15,488 bases of DNA from the NCBI GenBank assembly GCA_020721745.1, contig DYMC01000038.1, positions 1 to 15,488 of the forward strand. Direction: 5' to 3'. The translations under genes and the position numbers were made by a program. Each line of letters opens with the position of its first letter. Positions within the stretch are counted from its first letter, which is position 1. Source of the DNA: Lentisphaera sp. Lineage in GTDB: Bacteria; Verrucomicrobiota; Lentisphaeria; Victivallales; GWF2-50-93. The notes under the pieces are model-generated. The model ran no database searches. It saw only the letters and a program-made list of their open reading frames with translations, and was not told the origin of the DNA. Positions 1 to 6,696 of the stretch are shown here, piece by piece.

Positions 1-876
1 TTTCGTCCGGGTCCATCCCCATTTCGAGAGTTTATCCACGACGGACGAGACGATTCTTTCCGGGGCGGATGCCCCCGAGCTGATTCCTATCGTCGAAGCC
101 GACCGCAGCATTGACCTGCGGATGGATTTCTCGTCGTCTATCAGGAAGGCCCTAGCTCCGGATTTTCCGGCCAGCTCCTTCAGCCTTTTTGAATTTGAAC
201 TGTTTTTAGACCCGATTATGAAAAAGACATCAACTTTCCCGGCAAGCTTCCTCACCGCGGCCTGCCTCTCGCGGGTGGCATAGCAGATGTTGTCCTTGGA
301 AGGGATGAGCTTCGACCCCAGCCGGCGTTTGAGGGCGCGATATATGGAGGAGGTCTCCTCGGGATTGAGAGTGGTCTGGGTCAGGCATGCGAAACGCTCG
401 GAGGCCCCCGGGCGTATTTTTCCTGCATCGGCCGCTTTCTCCACGATGTGGAACGGGCCTTTTATCCGTCCGGACGTGCCGATTATCTCCGGATGGTTTC
501 TGTTTCCGATGAGTATCAGGGTCAGGCCGGCCTCGGAATATTTTCGTGCCAGCCCATGGATTTTCTTCACAATCGGGCAGGTTGCGTCGCTTATGAGCAG
601 ATTCCTCCTGCGTGCTTCGCGCTCGACGGATTCCGGAACTCCATGTGCGCTGAAGACCACGTCCGCGCCATCGGGAATTTCATCCAGGCTTTCCACGAAC
701 ACGACTCCCTTTCGGCGCAGTTCACCTATCACGTGCCTGTTGTGGACTATCTCGTGGCGGACGTAGATTGGCCTTTGCGATTTTCGCAGGAGCCGCTCGA
801 CGGTCTCGATGGCGTTTTTCACCCCTGCGCAAAAACCTCTTGGATTGGCAAGAATGATTTTCCCGCGCAAAGTCAT
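1..876 (-). CDS. ispH: 4-hydroxy-3-methylbut-2-enyl diphosphate reductase IspH (LytB), C-terminus cut by window edge
   Basis: IspH is the last enzyme of the MEP isoprenoid pathway. It reductively dehydroxylates HMBPP to IPP and DMAPP using a [4Fe-4S] cluster in the cytosol. The visible 292 residues contain the three cluster cysteines: C16 in PRGFCAGV, C100 in SDATCPIV and C198 in NICYATRERQ. They also contain H45 (EIVHN), the SAHGVP motif near residues 76-81, H128/E130 (NHPEIIGT), TQTTL (166-170) and ISSGASAPE (265-273). The family is usually about 290-320 residues, so only the extreme C-terminus is missing. The ATG at 876-874 overlaps the kamA stop as ATGA. I see no Shine-Dalgarno upstream, so translation probably depends on ribosomes finishing kamA. 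It is the distal gene of the leftward operon. Family assignment is very secure. Confidence 0.96.
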   Translation of the reverse strand, partial: MTLRGKIILANPRGFCAGVKNAIETVERLLRKSQRPIYVRHEIVHNRHVIGELRRKGVVFVESLDEIPDGADVVFSAHGVPESVEREARRRNLLISDATCPIVKKIHGLARKYSEAGLTLILIGNRNHPEIIGTSGRIKGPFHIVEKAADAGKIRPGASERFACLTQTTLNPEETSSIYRALKRRLGSKLIPSKDNICYATRERQAAVRKLAGKVDVFFIIGSKNSSNSKRLKELAGKSGARAFLIDDEKSIRRSMLRSASTIGISSGASAPERIVSSVVDKLSKWGWTRTK

Positions 877-2036
877 GCGACGGTTGCGTTTTCGGTCTTC
901 GGCTGTTCGTCCGGGACTGGATCCTTTCCGGTTCCTAGCTTGCGTTCGAAGACTTTTTTGCAAGTTTCCTTGAACTTCCTCATCTCGTTCCTTTGCGCAT
1001 AGGGCTGGACGTAGCGGAACTTCTTGCCCTGGTAGTTTCGGAGTATCACGTCGTGCTCTCCGATCTTTTGGACATAGTCCGGCAATAACGGTATCTTGCC
1101 ACCTCCCTCCGGGGCATCTATCACAAACTGCGGGACGGCGAGGCCGGAAGTCCATCCGCGCAGGCTCTCCATGATCTCGATCCCCTTCTGGACGCTCGTC
1201 CTCAGATGCTCGGTCCCCTCGAGCATGTCCGCCTGGTAGATGTAGTAGGGGCGCACCCTGGCCTTCAGCAGCCTGTGCATGAGCTCCTTCATCACGGCGG
1301 GGTCGTCGTTGATTCCCCTGAGCAGGACGGTCTGGTTCCCGAGCGGGATTCCGGCGTTTGCGATTTTCGCAAGAGCCGCGACCGACTTCGGGTTGAGCTC
1401 GTCCGGATGGTTGAAATGCACGTTCATGAACAAGGGGTGGAATTTCTTCAGCATTCCCACCAGCTTCGAGGTTATCCTTTCCGGCAGGAAGCATGGCATT
1501 CTTGATCCGATGCGTATGATCTCCACATGGGGTATGCTTCTGAGCGAGGACAGGATTCTCTCTATCACGGCATCGTCCAGCATCAGAGGGTCTCCGCCCG
1601 AGACAATCACATCCCTGATCTCGGGATGCTCCTTTATGTAGTTCACTCCTTCGTCTATGAAGGACAGACTGATCTGCCCCGGGTCCCCGACCTTCCTGCT
1701 GCGGGTGCAGAATCGGCAGTATGATGCGCAGAAGGGCGAGACCAGGAACAGGCATCTGTCGGGGTATCTGTGGACTATGCTGCGGACCGGGGAGTCCTTG
1801 TCTTCAGCGAGGGGGTCCTCCATCAGGCAGCGTTTTTCCAGTTCTCTCTTGTCCGGGACAACTTGCTTGTAGATGGGATCGCCCTTCTCCTTTATCAGGG
1901 AATAGTAGTGGCGCGTGATCCGCATTCCAAGCCTGTCGGACAGAGTTTTTAGCCTGTCCAGCGGGATGCCGAACCGCTTGGATATCTCCTCGGGGCTGAC
2001 GCAATCGTCAAGCAGCAGTTTTTTCCATCTTTCCAT
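873..2036 (-). CDS. kamA: Lysine 2,3-aminomutase (KamA family radical SAM/PLP enzyme)
   Basis: KamA-family enzymes move the alpha-amino group of L-lysine to C3, giving L-beta-lysine, with a [4Fe-4S]/SAM radical system and PLP. The 387-residue product has the radical SAM CxxxCxxC motif (C103, C107, C110 in CASYCRFC), SGGDPL (146-151) and the PLP-lysine motif GGGK (K314). Aspartates D270 (YIYQADM) and D307 (FVIDAPE) stand 37 apart, and K314 is 7 further on. This is the spacing of the two aspartates that hold the substrate epsilon-ammonium and the PLP lysine in clostridial KamA, so lysine is the likely substrate rather than glutamate. The cysteine group that binds zinc near the C-terminus of the clostridial enzyme is not visible. 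A GGGAGA site at 2043-2048 supports the start. The gene overlaps the upstream GNAT by 29 bases. EpmB (EF-P lysine modification) is an alternative, but no epmA or efp is nearby. Confidence 0.9.
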   Translation of the reverse strand: MERWKKLLLDDCVSPEEISKRFGIPLDRLKTLSDRLGMRITRHYYSLIKEKGDPIYKQVVPDKRELEKRCLMEDPLAEDKDSPVRSIVHRYPDRCLFLVSPFCASYCRFCTRSRKVGDPGQISLSFIDEGVNYIKEHPEIRDVIVSGGDPLMLDDAVIERILSSLRSIPHVEIIRIGSRMPCFLPERITSKLVGMLKKFHPLFMNVHFNHPDELNPKSVAALAKIANAGIPLGNQTVLLRGINDDPAVMKELMHRLLKARVRPYYIYQADMLEGTEHLRTSVQKGIEIMESLRGWTSGLAVPQFVIDAPEGGGKIPLLPDYVQKIGEHDVILRNYQGKKFRYVQPYAQRNEMRKFKETCKKVFERKLGTGKDPVPDEQPKTENATVA

Positions 2037-2544
2037 GGCTGTTCTCCCTTTTTCTGAAATTTTTGGTGATGCGTTTTATGAATATTATCTTGTTGTCTCT
2101 CTTCCTGTAGAAGTCCTTTATGATGGCACCCACCTTGTATTGCTTCGCCAGATAGAAGCGGCGGGTGTTCCTGTATCTGCTTGTGGACGATGTCTCCACG
2201 ACGATCATCTTTCCGCCGAGCGCCGATATTTTGTTTTCTGCGAATGCGAGGAGCCTGCTGCCTATTCCAAGACCGTGGAGGTCGGGGTCCACGGCGATCC
2301 AGTATATGTCATATGTGTTGTCCGTGCATGGAGTTGGCCCGAAGCAGACATAGCCTGCCGTTTTTCCTCCTGCATCGGCGACATGTATTATGTAGTCCTT
2401 CTGCTTTTTTTTCCCTACGAAGCTGTCCATGAGCTCCGCGGCGATCTTTATTTCGTCTCTCGAGAAGACCTCTGTCTTCCGGAGGATTCTGAGGATATCC
2501 GGCCTGTCCGTTTTCTCCATTTTTCTGATTCTGACTTCTTTCAT
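2008..2544 (-). CDS. GNAT-family N-acetyltransferase in the aminomutase/ATP-grasp cassette
   Basis: A 178-residue single-domain GNAT acetyltransferase, predicted to transfer acetyl from acetyl-CoA to an amine. The core reads YDIYWIAVDPDLHGLGIGSRLL (strand 4 plus the pyrophosphate-binding HGLGIG of motif A, about 79-99), followed by the alpha-3 helix AFAENKISALGG and a strand with VVETSS. RRFYLAKQYKVGA (128-140) is the usual C-terminal GNAT segment. The ATG overlaps the upstream ATP-grasp stop as ATGA (2541-2544), with a GGAGG at 2559-2563 spaced rather far away (14 bases). Adjacency to an aminomutase recalls AblA/AblB, which make N-epsilon-acetyl-beta-lysine. However, AblB proteins are clearly longer (about 270-280 residues), so orthology is doubtful. 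The substrate is an inference: beta-lysine or a beta-lysine-containing dipeptide. Confidence 0.88.
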   Translation of the reverse strand: MKEVRIRKMEKTDRPDILRILRKTEVFSRDEIKIAAELMDSFVGKKKQKDYIIHVADAGGKTAGYVCFGPTPCTDNTYDIYWIAVDPDLHGLGIGSRLLAFAENKISALGGKMIVVETSSTSRYRNTRRFYLAKQYKVGAIIKDFYRKRDNKIIFIKRITKNFRKRENSHGKMEKTAA

Positions 2545-3554
2545 TTTCTATTGCGACGCCTCCTTTCGGCGGTTTTTACAAGCTCCTCTGCGAACACCCC
2601 GAACGGAATTCGGGCGGCCAACAGCGCCTTCCTGAATCCGGACGAGGGGGAAATGTCGGGATTGGGGTTGAACTCCAGGAAGAATATTCTGCCATGCGCA
2701 TCCATGCGGAAGTCGGCCCTTGCGTAGGAATCGGCCTCGAAGATTTCGTAAAGTTTCAAGGTGATGCGCTTCAGCTCATCGGCCAGTTTTTGCGGGATTC
2801 TGGCCGGGCATACCGACTCCGTCCGGCGGTAGGATTCGCTGCCAGAGTTCCATTTGGCCTCGTATGTGGTGATTTTCGGAACTGATTTCGGGAAATTCCT
2901 GAATTCTGTTTCGGCGGGGGGCAGGACGACTATTTTCCCCGAGCCGAAGGCGGCTACGTTGAACTCCCTGCCGTCTATGTATTCCTCCGCCATGGCCGGA
3001 GCTCCGTATCGGGAGATGGCCTCGGAAACGGCCGAATCCAGCCCCCCCCTGTTTCTGGCGAAGGATTTCAATGTCACGCCGATGCTTCCATCCTCCATGG
3101 GCGGCTTAACGACAAGAGGGAAGGCAAGGGATGTTTTCTCTCCTGGGGCGTGTATCAATTCGTGGTCCGGGGTCCTGATGCCGGCGCCTGCGGCGAGCGT
3201 CTTTGCCTTGCTCTTGTCCTGCGCAAGGGCGAGTGTCCTGGCATTGCATCCGGTGCTTGGGACTCCGAGTAGTTCCCACAACGCGGCCATGTTCATCTCC
3301 ATGCCCGGGTCGCCGTCGAACCCCTCGCAGAGGTTGAAGATGGCATCCGGCCTCTCATCCGAGACAGTTTCGATTGTTTTACCTATCGGGGAGGAGACAG
3401 GCATTGTTTTGGCGTTCCAGCGTCTTTTGCGCAGCTCCTTGGCTATGTCTTCGGCGGACTCCACGACGGACTCCTCCGCGACGGCATCGTCGCGGATACG
3501 GCTCGAGCGCGGAGCGTTGTATGCCACCAGTATCTTCCTTTTTCCTCTCTTCAT
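2541..3554 (-). CDS. D-Ala-D-Ala ligase-like ATP-grasp enzyme (second gene of the cassette)
   Basis: A 337-residue ATP-grasp ligase of the D-Ala-D-Ala ligase superfamily, predicted to join a carboxylate and an amine through an acyl phosphate. Visible landmarks: PDAIFNLCEG (69-78) in the N-terminal lobe, LAQDKSKAK (110-118), FPLVVKP with glycine-rich DGSIGV (145-160), AEEYIDGREFNVA (189-201), TYEAKW (230-235), and the metal-binding region ARADFRMD...FLEFNPNPD (278-300). The signatures of true Ddl (N-terminal GGxSxEREVS and HGxxGEDG) are absent, so D-Ala-D-Ala is an unlikely product. The start at 3554 is chosen because ATG overlaps the upstream stop as ATGA and has AGGAGA at 3566-3571. An open frame extends further upstream to 3872, but that stretch lies inside the preceding gene and shows no family similarity. 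Confidence 0.9.
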   Translation of the reverse strand: MKRGKRKILVAYNAPRSSRIRDDAVAEESVVESAEDIAKELRKRRWNAKTMPVSSPIGKTIETVSDERPDAIFNLCEGFDGDPGMEMNMAALWELLGVPSTGCNARTLALAQDKSKAKTLAAGAGIRTPDHELIHAPGEKTSLAFPLVVKPPMEDGSIGVTLKSFARNRGGLDSAVSEAISRYGAPAMAEEYIDGREFNVAAFGSGKIVVLPPAETEFRNFPKSVPKITTYEAKWNSGSESYRRTESVCPARIPQKLADELKRITLKLYEIFEADSYARADFRMDAHGRIFFLEFNPNPDISPSSGFRKALLAARIPFGVFAEELVKTAERRRRNRK

Positions 3555-4612
3555 GCTATGCCGTGTCTCCTGCAAGCGATGGACAGGACCTTGTTTATCA
3601 TCTGGTCGTAGCTGTAGCCCGCGGCTCTGGCTGCTTTCGGGAAGCAGGAATTCTGCTCCGGGCGCGGGAGTATCCCCGGAAGGGGATTGAGCTCTATGAC
3701 GTTTGGGACAGCTTCGCGGTCGAGCCGGATGTCCACCCTGCACCAGTCCTTGATGTCGAGGCACTCGCAGGCCTTGACCGCCGTGGCCGCTATGCGCTTC
3801 CCCAGTCCTGCAGAAACCTTGGCGGGACACTCGAATATCTCCAGTGGCTTCTCCTCGCTGTCCCATATCCACTTGGCCTCGTAGGAATATATTTTTTTGG
3901 ACTGCGGTGGAAGCTGGTCGAACTTGATCGCGACAGGAGGCAGTGCTTCGATGTCCCTGCCGTTTCCCCAGACCGCCACGGTGTATTCATCTCCCGGGAG
4001 ATATTCCTCGACGATGACCGGCTGCCTGTATTTGGAGATTTTCTCCCTTATCCTCCTCCTCGCTTCGCTCCTGCCCTCCACGAAGGAGTCCTCGAATACG
4101 CCTTTGCTGCTTCCCTCGGAGACTGGTTTGACCATCAGCGGAAAGGAGAGGCCGGAGATGTCTATGTCGTCGTCCGGAGAGAATGTCCTGAACGGCGAGA
4201 CCGGGACACCGCGCCATGCGAGAATTTCCTTTGCGCGAGACTTGCGGAGGCATATTGCAAGTGCGAGAGGGTCCGAGCCGGTGCAGGGCACGCCCATTCT
4301 CTCGCAGGTCATAGGGACGAAGGATTCGCGCATGTCGCCGAAAAGCCCCTCGGCGATGTTGAAGACTATATCCGGATTGCATTTTGCGAGCATGGCCGGG
4401 AATCCGGAGTCCCCTTCGAGGATGCTGACTTCATGCCCTGCGGAACGCATGGCCCCGGCGACGGATTCGATGGTGGCGGGGTCGTCCCCCTCGGCGAAAA
4501 AGTCCGGCGGCGGAGGTTCATCATCGTTCTCCAATGCGCCGAATCGTTCGGCGTATTCCTTCCTCAAACCGTCTTTGGTGCTGCATGCGAGAGCCACTCG
4601 GAGCTTCTTCAC
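3551..4612 (-). CDS. D-Ala-D-Ala ligase-like ATP-grasp enzyme (first gene of the cassette)
   Basis: A 353-residue paralogous ATP-grasp ligase. Motifs in order: PDIVFNIAEGLFG in the N-terminal lobe, CTGSDPLALA, LMVKPVSEGSSKGV (ATP-binding loop), VEEYLPGDEYTVAVWG, YSYEAKW, and CRVDIRLD...VIELNPLPGI (metal ligands E and N, PG loop). The FNIAEG/CTGSDPLALA signature belongs to a subgroup commonly annotated as Ddl but lacking the Ddl substrate motifs GGxSxEREVS and HGxxGEDG. I chose the GTG at 4612-4610 because GGAGG stands at 4622-4626, 9 bases upstream, and the family-like sequence begins there (VKKLRVALA). An ATG at 4759 would add 49 arginine-rich residues without family character. The 3' end overlaps the next gene as ATGA. 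Two tandem, unequal ligases suggest two successive bond formations. Confidence 0.88.
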   Translation of the reverse strand: MKKLRVALACSTKDGLRKEYAERFGALENDDEPPPPDFFAEGDDPATIESVAGAMRSAGHEVSILEGDSGFPAMLAKCNPDIVFNIAEGLFGDMRESFVPMTCERMGVPCTGSDPLALAICLRKSRAKEILAWRGVPVSPFRTFSPDDDIDISGLSFPLMVKPVSEGSSKGVFEDSFVEGRSEARRRIREKISKYRQPVIVEEYLPGDEYTVAVWGNGRDIEALPPVAIKFDQLPPQSKKIYSYEAKWIWDSEEKPLEIFECPAKVSAGLGKRIAATAVKACECLDIKDWCRVDIRLDREAVPNVIELNPLPGILPRPEQNSCFPKAARAAGYSYDQMINKVLSIACRRHGIA

Positions 4613-4626
4613 TTGGAGGCACCTCC
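4610..4626 (-). promoter_or_regulatory. Shine-Dalgarno and GTG start of the cassette, with a self-complementary SD
   Basis: On the minus strand GGAGG (4626-4622) is followed after two bases by its own complement CCTCC (4619-4615), then AA and the GTG start (4612-4610). GGAG/CTCC could pair with a four-base GTGC loop and partly hide the ribosome site. The site decides the start of the first ATP-grasp gene. Any regulatory effect of the pairing is conjecture. Confidence 0.55.
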
Positions 4627-5023
4627 GGGCTTGGATCTGCGGACGCTTTGGGAAGGGAGGGGGGACGATGATTCGGAGCGGCGCGAGGGCGATGCGCATT
4701 CTGAGGGACTGCTGCTTGCGCATTGGCCTTCGGCTGATTTTTCTCGACACGAAGAACAAGAGTCTTCTGTCATAAAAAGACGGGAATGTAATCTTGCCCG
4801 GGAGACGGACATAGCGTCCTCTCCCTTATCCTGCACAAAGCAAAAATACTGCCGCTCCTCTCCTATTTTCTGGTTTTCGCGGATAAGTTACAGCATGCTG
4901 CGGACAATGCAAGCGGCCTGCCGCAAGAGGGATTGTATTTTGAGTCCCATAAATTATATTGCCCCCTTGTTCGGATAGTCGGCTCGTTCAGCAAACACCG
5001 TAAAGGCCAATAAGGAGAATTCC
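4613..5023. other. Divergent intergenic control region (ATP-grasp operon / alkaline phosphatase)
   Basis: These 411 bases separate two divergent transcription units. I find no credible gene: open frames here are arginine/serine-rich shadows. It holds the SD of the leftward operon (4622-4626), a small palindrome GCGGC-CT-GCCGC (4913-4924), a possible rightward promoter (4933-4960), and the alkaline phosphatase SD AAGGAG (5012-5017). I cannot identify a convincing leftward promoter for the ATP-grasp/kamA operon. A single CTGTCATAAAA (4767-4777) matches half of an enterobacterial Pho box, but no second half follows it. Confidence 0.6.
4933..4960 (+). promoter_or_regulatory. Possible sigma70-type promoter for the alkaline phosphatase gene
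   Basis: TTGTAT (4933-4938) and TATATT (4955-4960) are separated by 16 bases and sit about 65 bases before the start codon. The -10 box is good (5 of 6) and the -35 box is poor (3 of 6). A poor -35 would fit an activator-dependent promoter, as is usual for phosphate-starvation genes, but no activator site is convincing. Confidence 0.35.
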
Positions 5024-6388
5024 ATGAAACCCAAATCATTCACGCTTGCCACAGCCTTGATTCTCTTTCTTGCGATTTTCGCAATTGGAGGGGAGCCGAG
5101 GCATGTACTCCTTTTCATCGGGGACGGCATGGGGGAAATGCAGGTCGAGGCTGCGGAACTCGCCAAGGCAAAAGGCTCCGGGGAGAAGCTCTCGTTCAGG
5201 GAATTCCCCGTCCTCGGCTGGCAGAGGACCGCTTCTGCAAATGCCAAAATAACTGATTCGGCGGCGGCGATAACGGCTATCGCCTGCGGCGTCAGGACAA
5301 ACAACGGGATGCTTGGAATTACTCCCGACGGAAGGCCGCTTGAATCCATAGCGGTCATCGCCCACAAGGCCGGATGGAGGATTGGAATACTCAGCAGTGT
5401 AAGCCTCGACCACGCCACTCCGGCCGGCTTCTATGCAAACGACAAGAGCCGTGGCAATATGTCGGCGATATCCCGGCAACTCGCCGATTCACCATTCGAG
5501 TTTTTTGGCGGCGGTGGACTGATGGGGCAGAAGGCCGACGACAGCTCGGAGGACAATCTGCAAAGGGCCATCAGAAACGGGTTCAAGGTTCTGAGGACCC
5601 GCGATGCGCTTGCCGGGGCCAGGAAGGACGAGAGGATTCTCGCGATGAACCACCGCCTCTCCGGAGGGGCATCCCTTCCGTGGGCGCTTGATCAAAAGGA
5701 TGACGATGTCCGGCTTTCCGAATTCACCGCCGCAGCCATAAGACGGCTCGAAGGCGCTCCCTTCTTCATGATGGTGGAGGGAGGCAAGATAGACTGGGCA
5801 TGCCATTCGAACGATCTGACCGCGGCGGTCGGCGACACCATAGAGTTCGATGCGGCCGTCCGCCTGGGATTCGAATTCTACAAGAAAAACCCGGACAACA
5901 CTCTGGTCATCGTGACTGCGGACCACGAGACTGGCGGGCTGAAGAAGCTTGACAAGGGAAATCCGTCGGCGGTCTTCTCCACAAAAATGACATCTGAAAC
6001 CCTTTCGTCGCTGCTCAAGAAAATGCAGTCCGAGAACGCGGATTTCGCAAAAGTCATCGCGCTGGTCAAGGACGAATTCGGCCTCGGGAGCATCACCGCG
6101 GAGGAGGAATCGAGACTTTCAAAGGCCTGGATTGATTCATTGAGCGGAGCCGAGACGAAGAGCCTCTACGGAAGGGAGAGCCCCGTCGTGTCGGTCGCAA
6201 ACTGCATCATAGCCGAACGCGCCGGATTCAAATTCACAAGCACCGACCACACTGGCGTTGATGTTCCGGTCTACGCAATTGGAGCCGGCTCCGAGAATTT
6301 CGCTGGCAGCTACGACAACACCGAGATATTCGCCAAGCTGCGCGATCTGATGAAATTGTCCGTCGCATCAATGCAGGCAAGCAGATAA
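5024..6388 (+). CDS. phoA: Secreted alkaline phosphatase (PhoA superfamily)
   Basis: A metal-dependent phosphomonoesterase that should release phosphate from organic esters outside the cytoplasm. The 454 residues begin with a signal peptide (basic MKPK, hydrophobic 7-21, possible cleavage near AIG-G at 22/23, no lipobox cysteine). The catalytic set is complete: metal ligand D34 in FIGDGMG, nucleophile S79 in TDSAAAITAIACG, DHATPA (129-134), E252/D257/H261 in EGGKIDWACHSND, D300-H301 in TADHETGG, and H409 in TSTDHTG. Length matches the family (about 430-550). The start has AAGGAG at 5012-5017, 6 bases away. It is transcribed alone, divergent from the ATP-grasp operon and convergent with the histidine phosphatase gene. 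I cannot see what induces it. The family call is very secure; the symbol is by family rather than proven orthology. Confidence 0.95.
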   Translation: MKPKSFTLATALILFLAIFAIGGEPRHVLLFIGDGMGEMQVEAAELAKAKGSGEKLSFREFPVLGWQRTASANAKITDSAAAITAIACGVRTNNGMLGITPDGRPLESIAVIAHKAGWRIGILSSVSLDHATPAGFYANDKSRGNMSAISRQLADSPFEFFGGGGLMGQKADDSSEDNLQRAIRNGFKVLRTRDALAGARKDERILAMNHRLSGGASLPWALDQKDDDVRLSEFTAAAIRRLEGAPFFMMVEGGKIDWACHSNDLTAAVGDTIEFDAAVRLGFEFYKKNPDNTLVIVTADHETGGLKKLDKGNPSAVFSTKMTSETLSSLLKKMQSENADFAKVIALVKDEFGLGSITAEEESRLSKAWIDSLSGAETKSLYGRESPVVSVANCIIAERAGFKFTSTDHTGVDVPVYAIGAGSENFAGSYDNTEIFAKLRDLMKLSVASMQASR

Positions 6389-6438
6389 AAAAACATCGCT
6401 GAATGCAAAATCAACAGTTTTTTTAGAATAAATGAGGT

Positions 6439-6634
6439 AATTGCAAAACTCCTTTCGCGGGCATGGCAACACGTGATTTCATATGTGTCAAGAGCATGCC
6501 CTCGCCAGCCCTTTGGTGGCGGGCAAGCCTCCACGCCGATTTTTGCGAAAAATCGGCGTAAAAATGGAGGGACGCGGTTTTTCCTGCGGCAAGCGTCGCT
6601 TCGCTCGGCAAGGCGCGTCCGGAGTTTTGCAATT
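6439..6634. mobile_element. MITE-like 196-base element with 14-base perfect terminal inverted repeats
   Basis: The left end AATTGCAAAACTCC (6439-6452) is repeated exactly in inverse as GGAGTTTTGCAATT (6621-6634). Three bases further in, both ends share CGCG. Between the ends lie a CGCCA/TGGCG stem (6503-6521) and a 27-base perfect hairpin (6533-6559). There is no transposase frame inside. This architecture (short, non-coding, long TIRs, nested hairpins, intergenic) fits a MITE or a REP-like dispersed repeat. I see no clear target duplication: the bases just outside (T at 6438, G at 6635) do not extend the repeat. No other copy is visible in the window. Confidence 0.55.
6533..6559. repeat. Perfect 12-bp-stem hairpin with 3-base loop
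   Basis: ACGCCGATTTTT (6533-6544), loop GCG, then AAAAATCGGCGT (6548-6559). An outer CCTCCA (6528-6533) and TGGAGG (6565-6570) can extend it with a bulge. The inner stem is rich in A/T on either side of the loop, and it lies between convergent genes, so it may also stop transcripts from both sides. It lacks the classical T-run after the stem in either direction. Confidence 0.6.
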
Positions 6635-6696
6635 GGCTAGCTTATCATAAAGCCTTCGTGATTTGATTTTAAGAATTTTTTCGCGGGAAAGGCGGG

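Larger units (their letters stand above)
6389..6696. other. Convergent intergenic region holding a MITE-like element
   Basis: 308 bases between two converging genes with no credible coding sequence. A T7 run at 6418-6424 soon after the phosphatase stop may mark a weak terminator, but no strong stem precedes it. The rest is mostly the inverted-repeat element at 6439-6634, followed by an AT-rich stretch before the histidine-phosphatase stop. Confidence 0.6.

Noticed and set aside
873..2036. EpmB (EF-P beta-lysylation) as the identity of the aminomutase
   Set aside because: No epmA or efp is adjacent, and it is operonic with ATP-grasp and GNAT genes. A KamA-like role fits better, though it is not excluded.
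2008..2544. Calling the GNAT AblB (beta-lysine acetyltransferase)
   Set aside because: At 178 residues it is about 100 shorter than AblB proteins. Neighbourhood alone does not justify the symbol.
4767..4777. CTGTCATAAAA as a Pho box for the alkaline phosphatase
   Set aside because: Only one half-site matches, the second 11-base repeat is absent, and it lies about 250 bases upstream of the gene. Enterobacterial consensus may not apply in this phylum.
4913..4924. GCGGC-CT-GCCGC palindrome as an operator
   Set aside because: The stem is only five bases with a two-base loop, which is common by chance in GC-rich DNA. It lies just before the candidate phosphatase promoter but nothing else supports it.
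3374..4978. 534-codon open frame on the plus strand
   Set aside because: It lies antisense to the two ATP-grasp genes, whose motifs are clear. Its product is arginine-rich with no family pattern: a high-GC shadow frame.
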